DNA of 64,000 bases from Murimonas intestini (GTDB lineage: Bacteria; Bacillota; Clostridia; Lachnospirales; Lachnospiraceae). The stretch spans positions 310,001-374,000 of the forward strand of contig QGGY01000004.1 of NCBI GenBank assembly GCA_003148945.1, written 5' to 3'. Shown here piece by piece: positions 16,538 through 25,175 of the stretch. Positions within the stretch are counted from its first letter, which is position 1. Each line of letters begins with the position of its first letter. The position numbers and the translations under genes are program-made. Below the pieces are notes generated by a model that saw only the letters and a list, made by a program, of their open reading frames with translations, was not told the DNA's origin and searched no databases.

Positions 16538-17785
16538 TTATTTAGAATCGTAGGTTTCAATCAATTTTCCCTGCACTATAAATCTGGTGGCATCATTTCC
16601 GGTACAGGTCGACAGGGTAACTACCTTGTCCTTACTAGTCACTGCCGTCTTACTCTTAACTACAGAGCGCTCCACCGCGTCATTCAGATATTTCTGAAAA
16701 TCCTCGTCAGACTCAAAATTCATCTGGTACGTCTTACTGTCAGCATATACCTCAGAGCATGAAAAGATCTCATATTTATATATCTTGTCAGGTGTATATA
16801 TCCAGAAATAGGGACTCTTCTCATACACACCTTCTTCATAAAAGTTCTTCAGTTTCCCAAACATAGATCCGTTTTTCATATTATGTCCATAGATCAGTGT
16901 GTTCGGGTCCGTCATATCACTATTATTCAGGTAGTCCATAAAAATGCAGCCTGCGAAGTTATATGTTTTCTGGAACGTATTGTGCAGATAATATTCATTG
17001 TCCTCCGCCTGCGCGATAGGATAGCTGATATCAAGGGCTGTCACCTTGATCCATCCTATGATCTCATCATTGATCTTTCTGAGGCTGTCAAAATCCACAG
17101 GGCTGGCCGCAATGACTTCCCCGTCTTCATTTACTCCTTCTGTCTCTAAAGCATCCGGATCTGCCTGTTTTGGCTCCGACTTCGCCTCATCACCCAGGTA
17201 TTCCTCCAGAGCGCTGTACTCATCCGTGCCTTTCTTGTATTCCAGCCATATAGTTGCCAGCTTAAAGGCGGCAAAACAAAATATCCCGATAGCCACCACA
17301 AGAAGAATGATCTGGATCACATCCCCCGCTGTCTTTTTCTTCTTCGGCTTTTTCCCATTCGGGCCGCTCCCTCCGGGATACTGCCCCTGCGGCCGGGTTC
17401 CATATGGCCCTGCATTTTGTCCTCTGTACTGGCCCTGCCTTGGACCGGCATCCGGCCCCTGGTACTGGCCCCCATATGGACTGGCATTCTGGCCCTGGTA
17501 CTGCCCCTCATACGGACCTGCATTGGGATCCCTGTACTGGCCCCCATACGAACCTGTATTCTGGCCCCGGTACTGACCCTCATACGGGCCGGCTTCCGGC
17601 TTCCTGTACTGGCCTTGGTATGGGCCGGCTTCCGGCTCCCTGTACCGGCCTTCGTATGGGCCGGCATTCTGCCCCCTGTACTGGCCTTCATATGGACCTG
17701 TATTGGGGCGCTGGTACTGGCCCTGGCCGGGACCGGCATATCCATTACTGTTTCTGCCCGTGTTATTCCGTTTTTCCCTTGTCAT
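16538..17785 (-). CDS. Class B sortase with N-terminal Gly/Tyr/Gln repeat domain
   Basis: 415 residues. Residues 1-150 are cytoplasmic and disordered: eight tandem 12-residue units (residues 30-125, consensus GPYEGQYRGQNA) and then a Lys-rich run. One membrane helix spans about 155-175. The sortase domain covers 220-415 with catalytic His301 (IYGHNM), Cys394 (LSTCTG) and Arg401. Sortases cleave cell-wall sorting signals and attach the protein to peptidoglycan or build pili. No sortase substrate is encoded nearby. The start overlaps the end of the kinase gene by 23 bases with GGAG 9 bases upstream. The repeat domain is not a normal part of class B sortases. Confidence 0.9.
   Translation of the reverse strand: MTREKRNNTGRNSNGYAGPGQGQYQRPNTGPYEGQYRGQNAGPYEGRYREPEAGPYQGQYRKPEAGPYEGQYRGQNTGSYGGQYRDPNAGPYEGQYQGQNASPYGGQYQGPDAGPRQGQYRGQNAGPYGTRPQGQYPGGSGPNGKKPKKKKTAGDVIQIILLVVAIGIFCFAAFKLATIWLEYKKGTDEYSALEEYLGDEAKSEPKQADPDALETEGVNEDGEVIAASPVDFDSLRKINDEIIGWIKVTALDISYPIAQAEDNEYYLHNTFQKTYNFAGCIFMDYLNNSDMTDPNTLIYGHNMKNGSMFGKLKNFYEEGVYEKSPYFWIYTPDKIYKYEIFSCSEVYADSKTYQMNFESDEDFQKYLNDAVERSVVKSKTAVTSKDKVVTLSTCTGNDATRFIVQGKLIETYDSK
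17411..17698 (-). repeat. Coding tandem repeat, eight units of 36 bases
   Basis: DNA repeat that encodes the 12-residue units at the N-terminus of the sortase. Units differ at several positions (Arg/Gln, Gly/Glu/Lys/Asp, Asn/Glu/Asp), so it is not a recent expansion. Unit number could vary between strains by slippage or recombination without breaking the frame. Confidence 0.85.
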
Positions 17786-18974
17786 TATTTTTCACTCCGT
17801 TCTTAGCGGCTGACTTTGCTGCAGCCTTTCCCTTCTTTTTCAGATCCAGCTTCTGATACAGCGGCAGCTGTACCGTGAAACAGATTCCCCCTCTGTCGCT
17901 CTCTGCCCTGATAATTCCTCCATGCAGCTCTACGATCTCTTTTGCTATAGAAAGTCCCAGTCCGGCTCCCCCGGTCTGGCTGGAACGCGCATTGTCCACC
18001 CGGTAAAACTTTTCAAAAATAGAAGACAGTTTCTGGGGCGGTATAGGATCTCCCTGATTTGTGAATGTGATTATAATGCTTCCATTATGGCCGTGGGCCT
18101 GAATGTCTATATTCGTCCCCCTGTAGCAGTAGGCTATGGCATTTCTGAGCAGATTATCAAAGACCCTTGCCAGTTTATCAGGATCGCCGTTCACAAGAAG
18201 GCCTTCATCCGTCTGTATGGAACATGTGAGATCCTTCTCACTTAACACAGCGTAACTCTCATCAGCCAGCTGCTCCAGCATCATGGATACATCCAGGACA
18301 TCTCTCTCCAGAACAATATCCTGCAGATTGAACCTTGTTATTTCAAAGAACTCACTTATAAGTTCCCCCAGCCTTATGGCCTTTTCCAGAGAAATATGGA
18401 TATATTTTGCCTTTTCCTCCGCTCCCATATCCGGCTGCTCGTCCAGCATAGTCAGATATGCGATCACGGACGTCAGTGGAGTCTTCAGGTCATGGGCCAG
18501 ATACACCACCAGGTCATTTTTCCTCTGCTCGCTCTCAATCGCCGCATTTTCACGCCTCTTAAGTGTCATCTTCAGCGTAGTCAGCCTCTCGGCCAGCGGC
18601 CTTAGCTCCGGAACGAGAGTTACCGGGGCATCAGAATCGCTCAGTATATTCTCAATCTCTTTTCCTATGTCATCCAGGTATCTTGTCATCTTGCTGATCG
18701 CAATGTAAAAGAACAACAGGAACAGCAATACAAACCCAATACCTAAAAACAGGCCCTTGTTGTCCATGAACACTCTTCCGTACAGCTGGTTGGCTGCCTC
18801 ATGTTCCATACCGAACTTCATGAGCAGCTTAATAACCAAAGCCGGAAAGCTCTTCTGAAAGATACCGTCAATAACGATTTTCAGCAGAGCATATCCCACT
18901 CCCATAGCCAGAAGTGAGATCAGCAGTGTCCTGACCAGCAGGCCCGTCTTTAATTTCCTGTAATTATTTTTCAA
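17763..18974 (-). CDS. VanS-like sensor histidine kinase
   Basis: About 403 residues. Two membrane helices (about 12-32 and 73-93) enclose a small extracytoplasmic loop of about 40 residues; then a HAMP-like linker, the phospho-acceptor box 'LAHDLKTPLTSVIAYLTMLD', and an ATPase domain with 'DNLLRNAIAYCYRGT' and 'GAGLGLSIAKEIVELHGG'. The start appears to be TTG at 18974, overlapping the regulator's end by 11 bases. Sequence style matches VanS kinases, but no glycopeptide resistance genes are present, so this is likely a general envelope sensor that controls the sortase gene behind it. Confidence 0.9.
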   Translation of the reverse strand: MKNNYRKLKTGLLVRTLLISLLAMGVGYALLKIVIDGIFQKSFPALVIKLLMKFGMEHEAANQLYGRVFMDNKGLFLGIGFVLLFLLFFYIAISKMTRYLDDIGKEIENILSDSDAPVTLVPELRPLAERLTTLKMTLKRRENAAIESEQRKNDLVVYLAHDLKTPLTSVIAYLTMLDEQPDMGAEEKAKYIHISLEKAIRLGELISEFFEITRFNLQDIVLERDVLDVSMMLEQLADESYAVLSEKDLTCSIQTDEGLLVNGDPDKLARVFDNLLRNAIAYCYRGTNIDIQAHGHNGSIIITFTNQGDPIPPQKLSSIFEKFYRVDNARSSQTGGAGLGLSIAKEIVELHGGIIRAESDRGGICFTVQLPLYQKLDLKKKGKAAAKSAAKNGVKNNDKGKTE

Positions 18975-19659
18975 CTTTGTATCCCACTCCCCAGACTGTC
19001 TTGATAAAGTCTGTCTTACCCGTCGGACCGCTCATTTTTTCACGCAGATGCCGGATGTGTACCATGACAGTGTTATTGCTGTTCTTATAATACTTCTCCT
19101 TCCACACCTGTTCAAAAAGCTGTTCTGAACTGATAACCTGTCCCCTGTTCTCACAGAGTATCCAGAGAATATCAAATTCTATCGGTGTCAGGGTCAGCTC
19201 CTTCTCGTTATATGTGCACTCATGCGTGCTCCTGTTCAGCACAAGGCCAGCAAAGTCAATCACATCCTCCTGAGGCTTGCTGCCCTCATTATACTTAGTG
19301 AACCTGCGCAGCTGGGCCTTAACTCTTGCGATCAGCTCCAGCGGATTAAAAGGCTTTGCGATATAGTCATCCGCTCCCAGGGTAAGTCCGTTGATCTTAT
19401 CCATGTATTCTGTCTTTGCTGTGAGCATAATAACAGGAAATGTATATGTCTCCCTTATTTTCTGCAATATGGTGAAGCCGTCAATATCTGGCAGCATCAC
19501 ATCCAGAAGCGCCATGTCCGGAGTATTCTCCTCCACGCATTTCAGTGCATCCGTACCGTTATAGCACTTGATGACTTCATAATTTTCATTTTTAAGATAA
19601 AGCTCTACTACATCTGCGATTTCTTTTTCATCGTCTACTATTAATATCCTGCTCCCCAT
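18964..19659 (-). CDS. OmpR/VanR-type response regulator
   Basis: 231 residues: receiver domain with the acidic pair in 'ILIVDDEKEIADVV', phospho-acceptor Asp in 'DMALLDVMLPDIDG', Lys in 'YIAKPFNPLELIARVKAQLR', and a C-terminal winged helix ending 'HIRHLREKMSG...VWGVGYKVEK'. First gene of the set followed by kinase, sortase, sirtuin and DUF951. It probably activates its own operon upon phosphorylation. Confidence 0.93.
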   Translation of the reverse strand: MGSRILIVDDEKEIADVVELYLKNENYEVIKCYNGTDALKCVEENTPDMALLDVMLPDIDGFTILQKIRETYTFPVIMLTAKTEYMDKINGLTLGADDYIAKPFNPLELIARVKAQLRRFTKYNEGSKPQEDVIDFAGLVLNRSTHECTYNEKELTLTPIEFDILWILCENRGQVISSEQLFEQVWKEKYYKNSNNTVMVHIRHLREKMSGPTGKTDFIKTVWGVGYKVEK

Positions 19660-19806
19660 TATGAGTGTTCCTCCTATTAATTATTATCACTGTCCTGTTT
19701 CCGTGCGCCGCTGTTATTTATCCCAGCGGGCAGCGGTCAGAACTTCCCCTGTATAACGGCATCCTGCATGTCCCTCTGCAGGCCGGATGCCGCCGCGCCT
19801 GTTCTC

Positions 19807-21198
19807 CTACAGCTCACAGTTCCCCACTGTCCTCGGGAATGGTACTACGTCACGGATGTTTGACATGCCTGTCAGATACATCACACAGCGCTCAAATCCC
19901 AGGCCAAACCCTGCATGCCTGGTTGAACCGTACTTGCGCAGATCCAGATAGAAGCCATAGTCTTCAGGCTTAAGGCCCAGCTCTTCCATACGTCCCATAA
20001 GAATACCGTAGTCATCCTCCCTCTGGCTTCCTCCGATGATCTCACCGATGCCGGGGACAAGGCAGTCCATGGCTGCCACGGTTTTTCCGTCTTCGTTTAA
20101 TTTCATGTAGAACGCCTTGATCTCCTTGGGATAATCAGTCACGAATACGGGACGTTTGTAGATCTGCTCTGTCAGATAGCGCTCATGCTCTGTCTGAAGG
20201 TCGCATCCCCATGAAACCTTATAATCAAATTTGTCATTATTCTTTTCAAGTATCTCTACTGCCTCAGTGTATGACACACGGGCAAAATCAGAATTAAGCA
20301 CATGATTCAGCCTGTCCAGAAGCCCCTTGTCCACAAATGAATTAAAGAACTCCATCTCCTCAGGCGCATGCTCGAGGACATAACGGATCACGTATTTCAG
20401 CATGGCTTCTGCAAGAATCATGTCATCCTGAAGATCAGCAAATGCTATCTCCGGCTCAATCATCCAGAATTCTGCAGCGTGGCGTGTTGTGTTTGAATTC
20501 TCTGCCCTGAAGGTTGGTCCAAAAGTATAGATATTGCGGAATGCCTGGGCAAATGTCTCTCCGTTGAGCTGTCCGCTGACTGTCAGGTTCGTAGCCTTCC
20601 CAAAGAAATCTTTGGAAAAATCCACTTTTCCGTCATCTGTCTTTGGGATATCTGCCAGATCCATGGTTGTCACCTGGAACATCTCCCCAGCTCCCTCACA
20701 GTCACTTCCTGTAATAAGCGGTGTATGCACATACACAAAATCCCTGTCCTGAAAAAACTGGTGGATCGCATAGGCGATCAGAGAGCGCACCCTGAATACC
20801 GCCTGGAATGTATTTGTCCTTGGACGCAGATGTGAGATCGTCCTCAGATATTCAAAGCTGTGGCGTTTTTTCTGCAGAGGATAGTCGGATGCGGATGCTC
20901 CCTCAATCTCAACCTCTTCTGCCTGTATCTCAAACGGCTGCTTTGCCTGGGGTGTCGGTACAAGAATACCCTTTACCACAACAGCAGCTCCTACATTTAA
21001 TTTACAGATATCTGTAAAGTTTTCCATCTTGTCATGATATACAACCTGCAGTGTTTCAAAAAATGTGCCGTCATGCAGTACTAAGAAACCAAACGTCTTG
21101 GAATCACGCACGCTTCTTACCCATCCGCCAACACTGATTTCTTTATTCAAATATTTTTCTCTGTCACGATAAATTTCCCTTACTGTCACTAATTCCAT
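19807..21198 (-). CDS. asnS: Asparaginyl-tRNA synthetase
   Basis: 463 residues, normal length. N-terminal OB-fold anticodon-binding domain ('[20 protein letters not shown]'), then the class II catalytic core with motif 2 '[20 protein letters not shown]' and motif 3 '[21 protein letters not shown]', where the His-Ala-Ala-Glu of motif 2 fits asparagine rather than aspartate specificity. It charges tRNA-Asn with asparagine. AAAGGAG is about 8 bases before the ATG. I see no T-box leader in front of it. Confidence 0.97.
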   Translation of the reverse strand: MELVTVREIYRDREKYLNKEISVGGWVRSVRDSKTFGFLVLHDGTFFETLQVVYHDKMENFTDICKLNVGAAVVVKGILVPTPQAKQPFEIQAEEVEIEGASASDYPLQKKRHSFEYLRTISHLRPRTNTFQAVFRVRSLIAYAIHQFFQDRDFVYVHTPLITGSDCEGAGEMFQVTTMDLADIPKTDDGKVDFSKDFFGKATNLTVSGQLNGETFAQAFRNIYTFGPTFRAENSNTTRHAAEFWMIEPEIAFADLQDDMILAEAMLKYVIRYVLEHAPEEMEFFNSFVDKGLLDRLNHVLNSDFARVSYTEAVEILEKNNDKFDYKVSWGCDLQTEHERYLTEQIYKRPVFVTDYPKEIKAFYMKLNEDGKTVAAMDCLVPGIGEIIGGSQREDDYGILMGRMEELGLKPEDYGFYLDLRKYGSTRHAGFGLGFERCVMYLTGMSNIRDVVPFPRTVGNCEL

Positions 21199-21317
21199 TG
21201 TTCGAACTCCTTTGTCCTATCATCTTTTCTTTCCTTAGTATAGCTTATTCTTCCCTGCTGCGCAAGCTATTACACCTTATTTTTACATTTCTATTACACT
21301 ATTTCCCGCTAAAGATA

Positions 21318-21359
21318 ACCGCTGCAAAACAGATGTACGTCATCTGTTCTGCAGCGGTC
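21318..21359 (-). terminator. Terminator of the sigma/propeller operon
   Basis: ACCGCTGCAAAACAGATG pairs with CATCTGTTCTGCAGCGGT around a 5-base loop; a weak T-rich tail follows on the minus strand. It lies about 12 bases past the propeller gene stop. Confidence 0.75.
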
Positions 21360-21371
21360 TGACGGCTATGC

Positions 21372-23573
21372 CTAATCAATTTCCAGTTTGGAGATCTGTG
21401 AGAATCCGTTTTCCATATCATACGCCCTTATGGCATCTGAATAGATAAGATAGAAAGTATCCCCAATATAGATTCCCCGTGAATCATACGCTCTGCTGTA
21501 GCTGTCATAGTATTCTTCCCCATCCCCGTCAAAATAATAGGAAAATTCATTTATGAATCCCTGTTCCTCATCGTAAGAGAACACCAGGTAGGCACTGTCT
21601 TTGCCTATGCAGGAGATCCCAAACAGATTCTTCCCGCTGTCTATCATGACAGCCTTATAATTATACATTCCGGGGCAGTCATCGAATCTTTTCATTACAT
21701 ATTTATCTTCTTCCAGGACATTTGACGGATCTGATGTATCGAACATAGAAAGTTTAACTCCCAGCCATTCACCTGACTGCGGATCTGTTTCAGTTCCGAT
21801 GCCCAGCAGCTTATCTTCCCCGTAAAAATGCAGGTATGAGGAAAATCCTGTGACCTTCAGTTCACCCAGGATCTTCGGGTTCCTTGGATCCTTCAGGTCC
21901 ACTGAGAAGAGGGGGTCTACCTGTTTATATGTCACGAAATATCCGATGTCACCCATAAATCTGGCTGACTGTATCGTCTCTCCTTTAGCCAGATTCTCCA
22001 GCTTTGCACAGATATTCATGGACTCATCCAGAATATACAGGGCATTTGTCGAAGTATCCTCCCATGACGTTGTCACTATCCGCAGGTATCCCTTATATTC
22101 ATTCAGTGAGAATGTATTATTGATATATCCGTTCACACTACCTGCAGCAGCCGGGATTATTTTTCCCTCCTCATAATGGAATTTGATAATCTGTGTGGTC
22201 CGTCCTCCGCTTTTCCAGTCATTCATACAGATAAAGATATTATCAGTGCTCACATAATAATTATCAGCCGAGGATACCAGCGCCTTTGCATCTGTTACAT
22301 CCCCCGGTGATCTGATATCTATGCCTGAGATGACCAGATAATCTTCATTCTGGACAGATTTTGGCAGATAGATGCTTCCCGCCTGAATATCTTCGCTGCC
22401 TGCTCTGGGTATATAGCTGCTGTCCTCCATAAGCGGCATGATCTGCGGCATGAACCTGGTAAATAAATATATATAGTCTCCATTCTTTCTCGATGTCTGG
22501 TAGTATCCGTCCTGTTTTACGATTCCTTCCAGTTTTGGAAGGCTTTTGTCCGCAATATTGTAAGTGTACAGATTCACATAAGAATCCTCTGAGAAGGTGT
22601 AGGCTCCGTCCTCCCTTTCATCTACCAGCATGGATGATCCGGATGCCACAAGGCAAAGCCTGTCATTGTCCAGATACATTTCCTCAACTGTCTCTCCCAG
22701 ATCCGGTATCACGATTCTTCCAATTTCCTTCATGTCTCCTCTGTCTGCACTGATGATCCTGACCGCACCGCTGTTGTCAAGCACATACAGGTATCTGCCG
22801 TCAGTCTTGACAATATCTCCTTCATCCACTCCCTGTTCCTGAACATTCGTTGAGGAATATCCGCCGGCTGACTCCTCTTCTGCCGGCTGGGACTTTGCTG
22901 ATTCTACACCGTACATGGGGGCACTGTCTTCTATTGCTCCTGCCTCCATGTTTGCTTCTGCAGGGCCTCCTGTACCTGCATCATACCCTCTCGCAATATT
23001 TTCCTTTTCGCGGCTTTTCTCGTATTTCTCAAGTGCAGCATATACTTCTTCATAATTTCCTGCCGGCGCCATTCCATCAATTTCCGGAATCTCTTCTTCC
23101 GCCGGATCCTCACTTCCTCCATCTTTTGCTGTATCTGCACTTTTTGTTGTATCCGTTCCCTTCGCAGCCGCCTGTGCTTCTTCACTTTCACTCTCCGCTG
23201 TTATCAGAGCTTCAGGCTTATCCGGCCCGCTGCTGGTAGTGAGTCCCAGCCTGTTCACCTGCCACGCACCTGCCAATACAAGTATCAGTACTGCAGCCGC
23301 GGCGCCCCACTTATAAAATAATCTGCTGGTCCGCTTCCCCCTCTTTCCTGTTATCCTTTCATCCGTATCCAGGGATTTTAGCGTCCCCCCAGCAGATATT
23401 CCGGCGCTTTCAGCATCTTTTCCCTGGTCTGTCTCTTCCCCCCACAGCTTCTTCTGCATATTTTCCCATGACAGCTCCCGGGGTATTTCCGCTTTTTCGG
23501 CAGATCTTCTGATCTTCTCCATCAGCTCCTTCTCATCTTCTGCTTCCAATTTCCTGTCTTTATTTTCATCCAT
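21372..23573 (-). CDS. Membrane-anchored beta-propeller protein, probable anti-sigma partner
   Basis: 733 residues from the ATG at 23573, which has GGAGG 8 bases upstream and lies 1 base after the sigma-factor stop. Residues 1-85 are cytoplasmic, charged and helical; one membrane helix spans 89-105; residues 110-235 are a low-complexity Glu/Ala/Ser linker; residues 240-733 form the secreted 'beta-propeller domain' family (PF09826), beginning near 'TNVQEQGVDEGDIVKTDGRY' and ending 'GFSQISKLEID'. Topology and coupling to an ECF sigma factor suggest that the cytoplasmic part holds the sigma factor and the propeller senses an envelope signal. That role is inferred from context. Confidence 0.85.
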   Translation of the reverse strand: MDENKDRKLEAEDEKELMEKIRRSAEKAEIPRELSWENMQKKLWGEETDQGKDAESAGISAGGTLKSLDTDERITGKRGKRTSRLFYKWGAAAAVLILVLAGAWQVNRLGLTTSSGPDKPEALITAESESEEAQAAAKGTDTTKSADTAKDGGSEDPAEEEIPEIDGMAPAGNYEEVYAALEKYEKSREKENIARGYDAGTGGPAEANMEAGAIEDSAPMYGVESAKSQPAEEESAGGYSSTNVQEQGVDEGDIVKTDGRYLYVLDNSGAVRIISADRGDMKEIGRIVIPDLGETVEEMYLDNDRLCLVASGSSMLVDEREDGAYTFSEDSYVNLYTYNIADKSLPKLEGIVKQDGYYQTSRKNGDYIYLFTRFMPQIMPLMEDSSYIPRAGSEDIQAGSIYLPKSVQNEDYLVISGIDIRSPGDVTDAKALVSSADNYYVSTDNIFICMNDWKSGGRTTQIIKFHYEEGKIIPAAAGSVNGYINNTFSLNEYKGYLRIVTTSWEDTSTNALYILDESMNICAKLENLAKGETIQSARFMGDIGYFVTYKQVDPLFSVDLKDPRNPKILGELKVTGFSSYLHFYGEDKLLGIGTETDPQSGEWLGVKLSMFDTSDPSNVLEEDKYVMKRFDDCPGMYNYKAVMIDSGKNLFGISCIGKDSAYLVFSYDEEQGFINEFSYYFDGDGEEYYDSYSRAYDSRGIYIGDTFYLIYSDAIRAYDMENGFSQISKLEID

Positions 23574-23574
23574 G

Positions 23575-24093
23575 TCAGATTCCTCCTTTCCGGCCCTCCA
23601 GTTCATTCTGCATCTTCTTCAATGCCCTGCTCTGTTTTGAGCGCACCGTATTGTCATTCAGGTTCAGCGTCTCTGCGATCTCCCTGCTGCTGTACCCTCC
23701 GAACAGACTGAGTGACAAAATCAGCCTCTCCTCCTCTGTAAGTCTTAAAAATGCATTTCTCACATCCATATCCTCTGAAGTATCTCTGGGGAATACAGGC
23801 AGATCCCCCGGTAGCTCTTCTGTCCTTCCGGCGTACTCTTTCAGCTTTCTCCTGCATTTATTTGCAAGGATCTTAAATATCCAGGCCCGGAATACTTCGG
23901 GATTCCTCAGAGCCTGTATTCCCGCATAAGCATCTGTCACCGCCTCACTCACCATATCCTGGGCATCCTGGCAGTTTTTCAGCATGTACAGGGCAAATCT
24001 GTATAAGTCCTTATAGACCAGCTCATACAGCCGCCCAAATGCCTCCCTGTCTCCTTTTACCGCCCTGGATGCTATCTCCCTTTCATGTTCCAT
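23575..24093 (-). CDS. ECF-type RNA polymerase sigma factor
   Basis: About 172 residues. Region 2 covers 'FGRLYELVYKDLYRFALYML' through 'DMVSEAVTDAYAGI', and region 4 'LTEEERLILSLSLFGGYSSR' plus 'EIAETLNLNDNTVRSKQSRA', the HTH that contacts the -35 element. I start it at the ATG at 24093; an in-frame ATG 7 codons earlier has no ribosome site. The partner gene follows after one base, the usual sigma/anti-sigma order. ECF genes typically drive their own promoter. Confidence 0.92.
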   Translation of the reverse strand: MEHEREIASRAVKGDREAFGRLYELVYKDLYRFALYMLKNCQDAQDMVSEAVTDAYAGIQALRNPEVFRAWIFKILANKCRRKLKEYAGRTEELPGDLPVFPRDTSEDMDVRNAFLRLTEEERLILSLSLFGGYSSREIAETLNLNDNTVRSKQSRALKKMQNELEGRKGGI

Positions 24094-24264
24094 CCTCTCA
24101 CCCCCGTTTATCATCGATGATTTAAACTGCTGACATGCATGTCTTTCAGTTATATAGTGTTTATTTTGCGCCCTTCTGTTGCATACATCTGCAAATTTAT
24201 TCCTGCATATAATTTCCTGTTTGCCATCTTTCTTATATAATCCTCTATTTTATAGTTTATTTAT

Positions 24265-24293
24265 TTGCTTTTTCAGTCTATATCCGCTATAAT
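24265..24293 (+). promoter_or_regulatory. Sigma-A promoter of the YesL-like gene
   Basis: TTGCTT (24265-24270), 17-base spacer, TATAAT (24288-24293), about 38 bases before the ATG. Confidence 0.75.
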
Positions 24294-24330
24294 AATTCTT
24301 TAGAAAAGAAAACCAAAGAGGGGTATTACA

Positions 24331-25107
24331 ATGGACAGACTATTTAATATGGACAATAAGTTCTTCACCTTTATGGGGAAGGTAGCCGATCTGATGATTT
24401 TGAACGTGATATTCATCATCTGCTGTATACCGATCGTGACAATCGGCCCTGCCCTGACGGCAATGAACTATGTTACTTTAAAGATGGCCCGCAATGAGGA
24501 GTCATACATTATTAGAAGCTTTCTCAAATCATTCAAGGAGAATCTGAAGCAGGGAATACTGATCTGGCTGATCATGCTGGTGCTCGGCATTGTGCTGATC
24601 ACAGATTATATGATCATGAGGAATCTGGATTCAGGATTCATGCAGGTAATCAAATACGGACTGGGAATGATCACATTTATCTACCTTATGGTGATGCTTT
24701 ACATTTTCCCGCTGCTCTCCAAATTTGATAATACTCTCAAAAATACATTTAAAAATGCTATTTTGATGTCAATCCGCCACCTGCCGTTCACCATCCTGAT
24801 GATGCTCATCACATATATCCCGCTGGGAGCTACTATTCTTCTCCCTATCGTCCTGGTATACGGAGCTATCGTATGGATAATGATCGGATTTTCATTGATC
24901 GCATTTATAAATGCCAAGTTCTTTGTAAAAATCTTTGACAAATATATCCCTCATGATGATGAAGAGGAAGAGGGAGTTGCCGCTCTTGAGGAATCACCTC
25001 TTGATGAGCAGGCGCTGGAAGATACTGCTGCCCCCTCCGATGATGACGAAGAGGAAACCGAGAGCGCAAATGAGCCTGACGGCGCTTTGACACCGGCACA
25101 CGCATAA
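24331..25107 (+). CDS. YesL family (DUF624) membrane protein
   Basis: 258 residues. 'CCIPIVTIGPALTAMNYVTL' and the paired helices that follow are the mark of DUF624/YesL proteins. About five membrane helices, then an extremely acidic tail of about 55 residues (Asp/Glu runs between 210 and 250). YesL-type genes often lie beside sugar transport systems, but none is adjacent here. Function unknown. AGAGGGG is about 8 bases before the ATG. A terminator follows. Confidence 0.85.
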   Translation: MDRLFNMDNKFFTFMGKVADLMILNVIFIICCIPIVTIGPALTAMNYVTLKMARNEESYIIRSFLKSFKENLKQGILIWLIMLVLGIVLITDYMIMRNLDSGFMQVIKYGLGMITFIYLMVMLYIFPLLSKFDNTLKNTFKNAILMSIRHLPFTILMMLITYIPLGATILLPIVLVYGAIVWIMIGFSLIAFINAKFFVKIFDKYIPHDDEEEEGVAALEESPLDEQALEDTAAPSDDDEEETESANEPDGALTPAHA

Positions 25108-25132
25108 AATTTTTAATATGATATTATCTGAC

Positions 25133-25162
25133 AGGGGGATGCTGCTGATGCAGCATCCCCCT
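25133..25162. terminator. Bidirectional intrinsic terminator
   Basis: AGGGGGATGCTGC and GCAGCATCCCCCT with a TGAT loop, between the YesL-like gene and the convergent histidine kinase. Confidence 0.85.
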
Positions 25163-25175
25163 GAATTTATCACAT

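Noticed and set aside
17411-17698. Possible CRISPR array (regular 36-base periodicity)
   Set aside because: There are no unique spacers: the whole period is repeated and translates into in-frame 12-residue units.
17046-17856. Several plus-strand open frames rich in Pro, Trp, Tyr and Gly
   Set aside because: They are antisense readings of the sortase repeat; the minus-strand frame has catalytic motifs and a ribosome site.
18964-18974. True vancomycin resistance regulators
   Set aside because: VanRS-like pairs are common in clostridia, and no van ligase or dehydrogenase gene is nearby.
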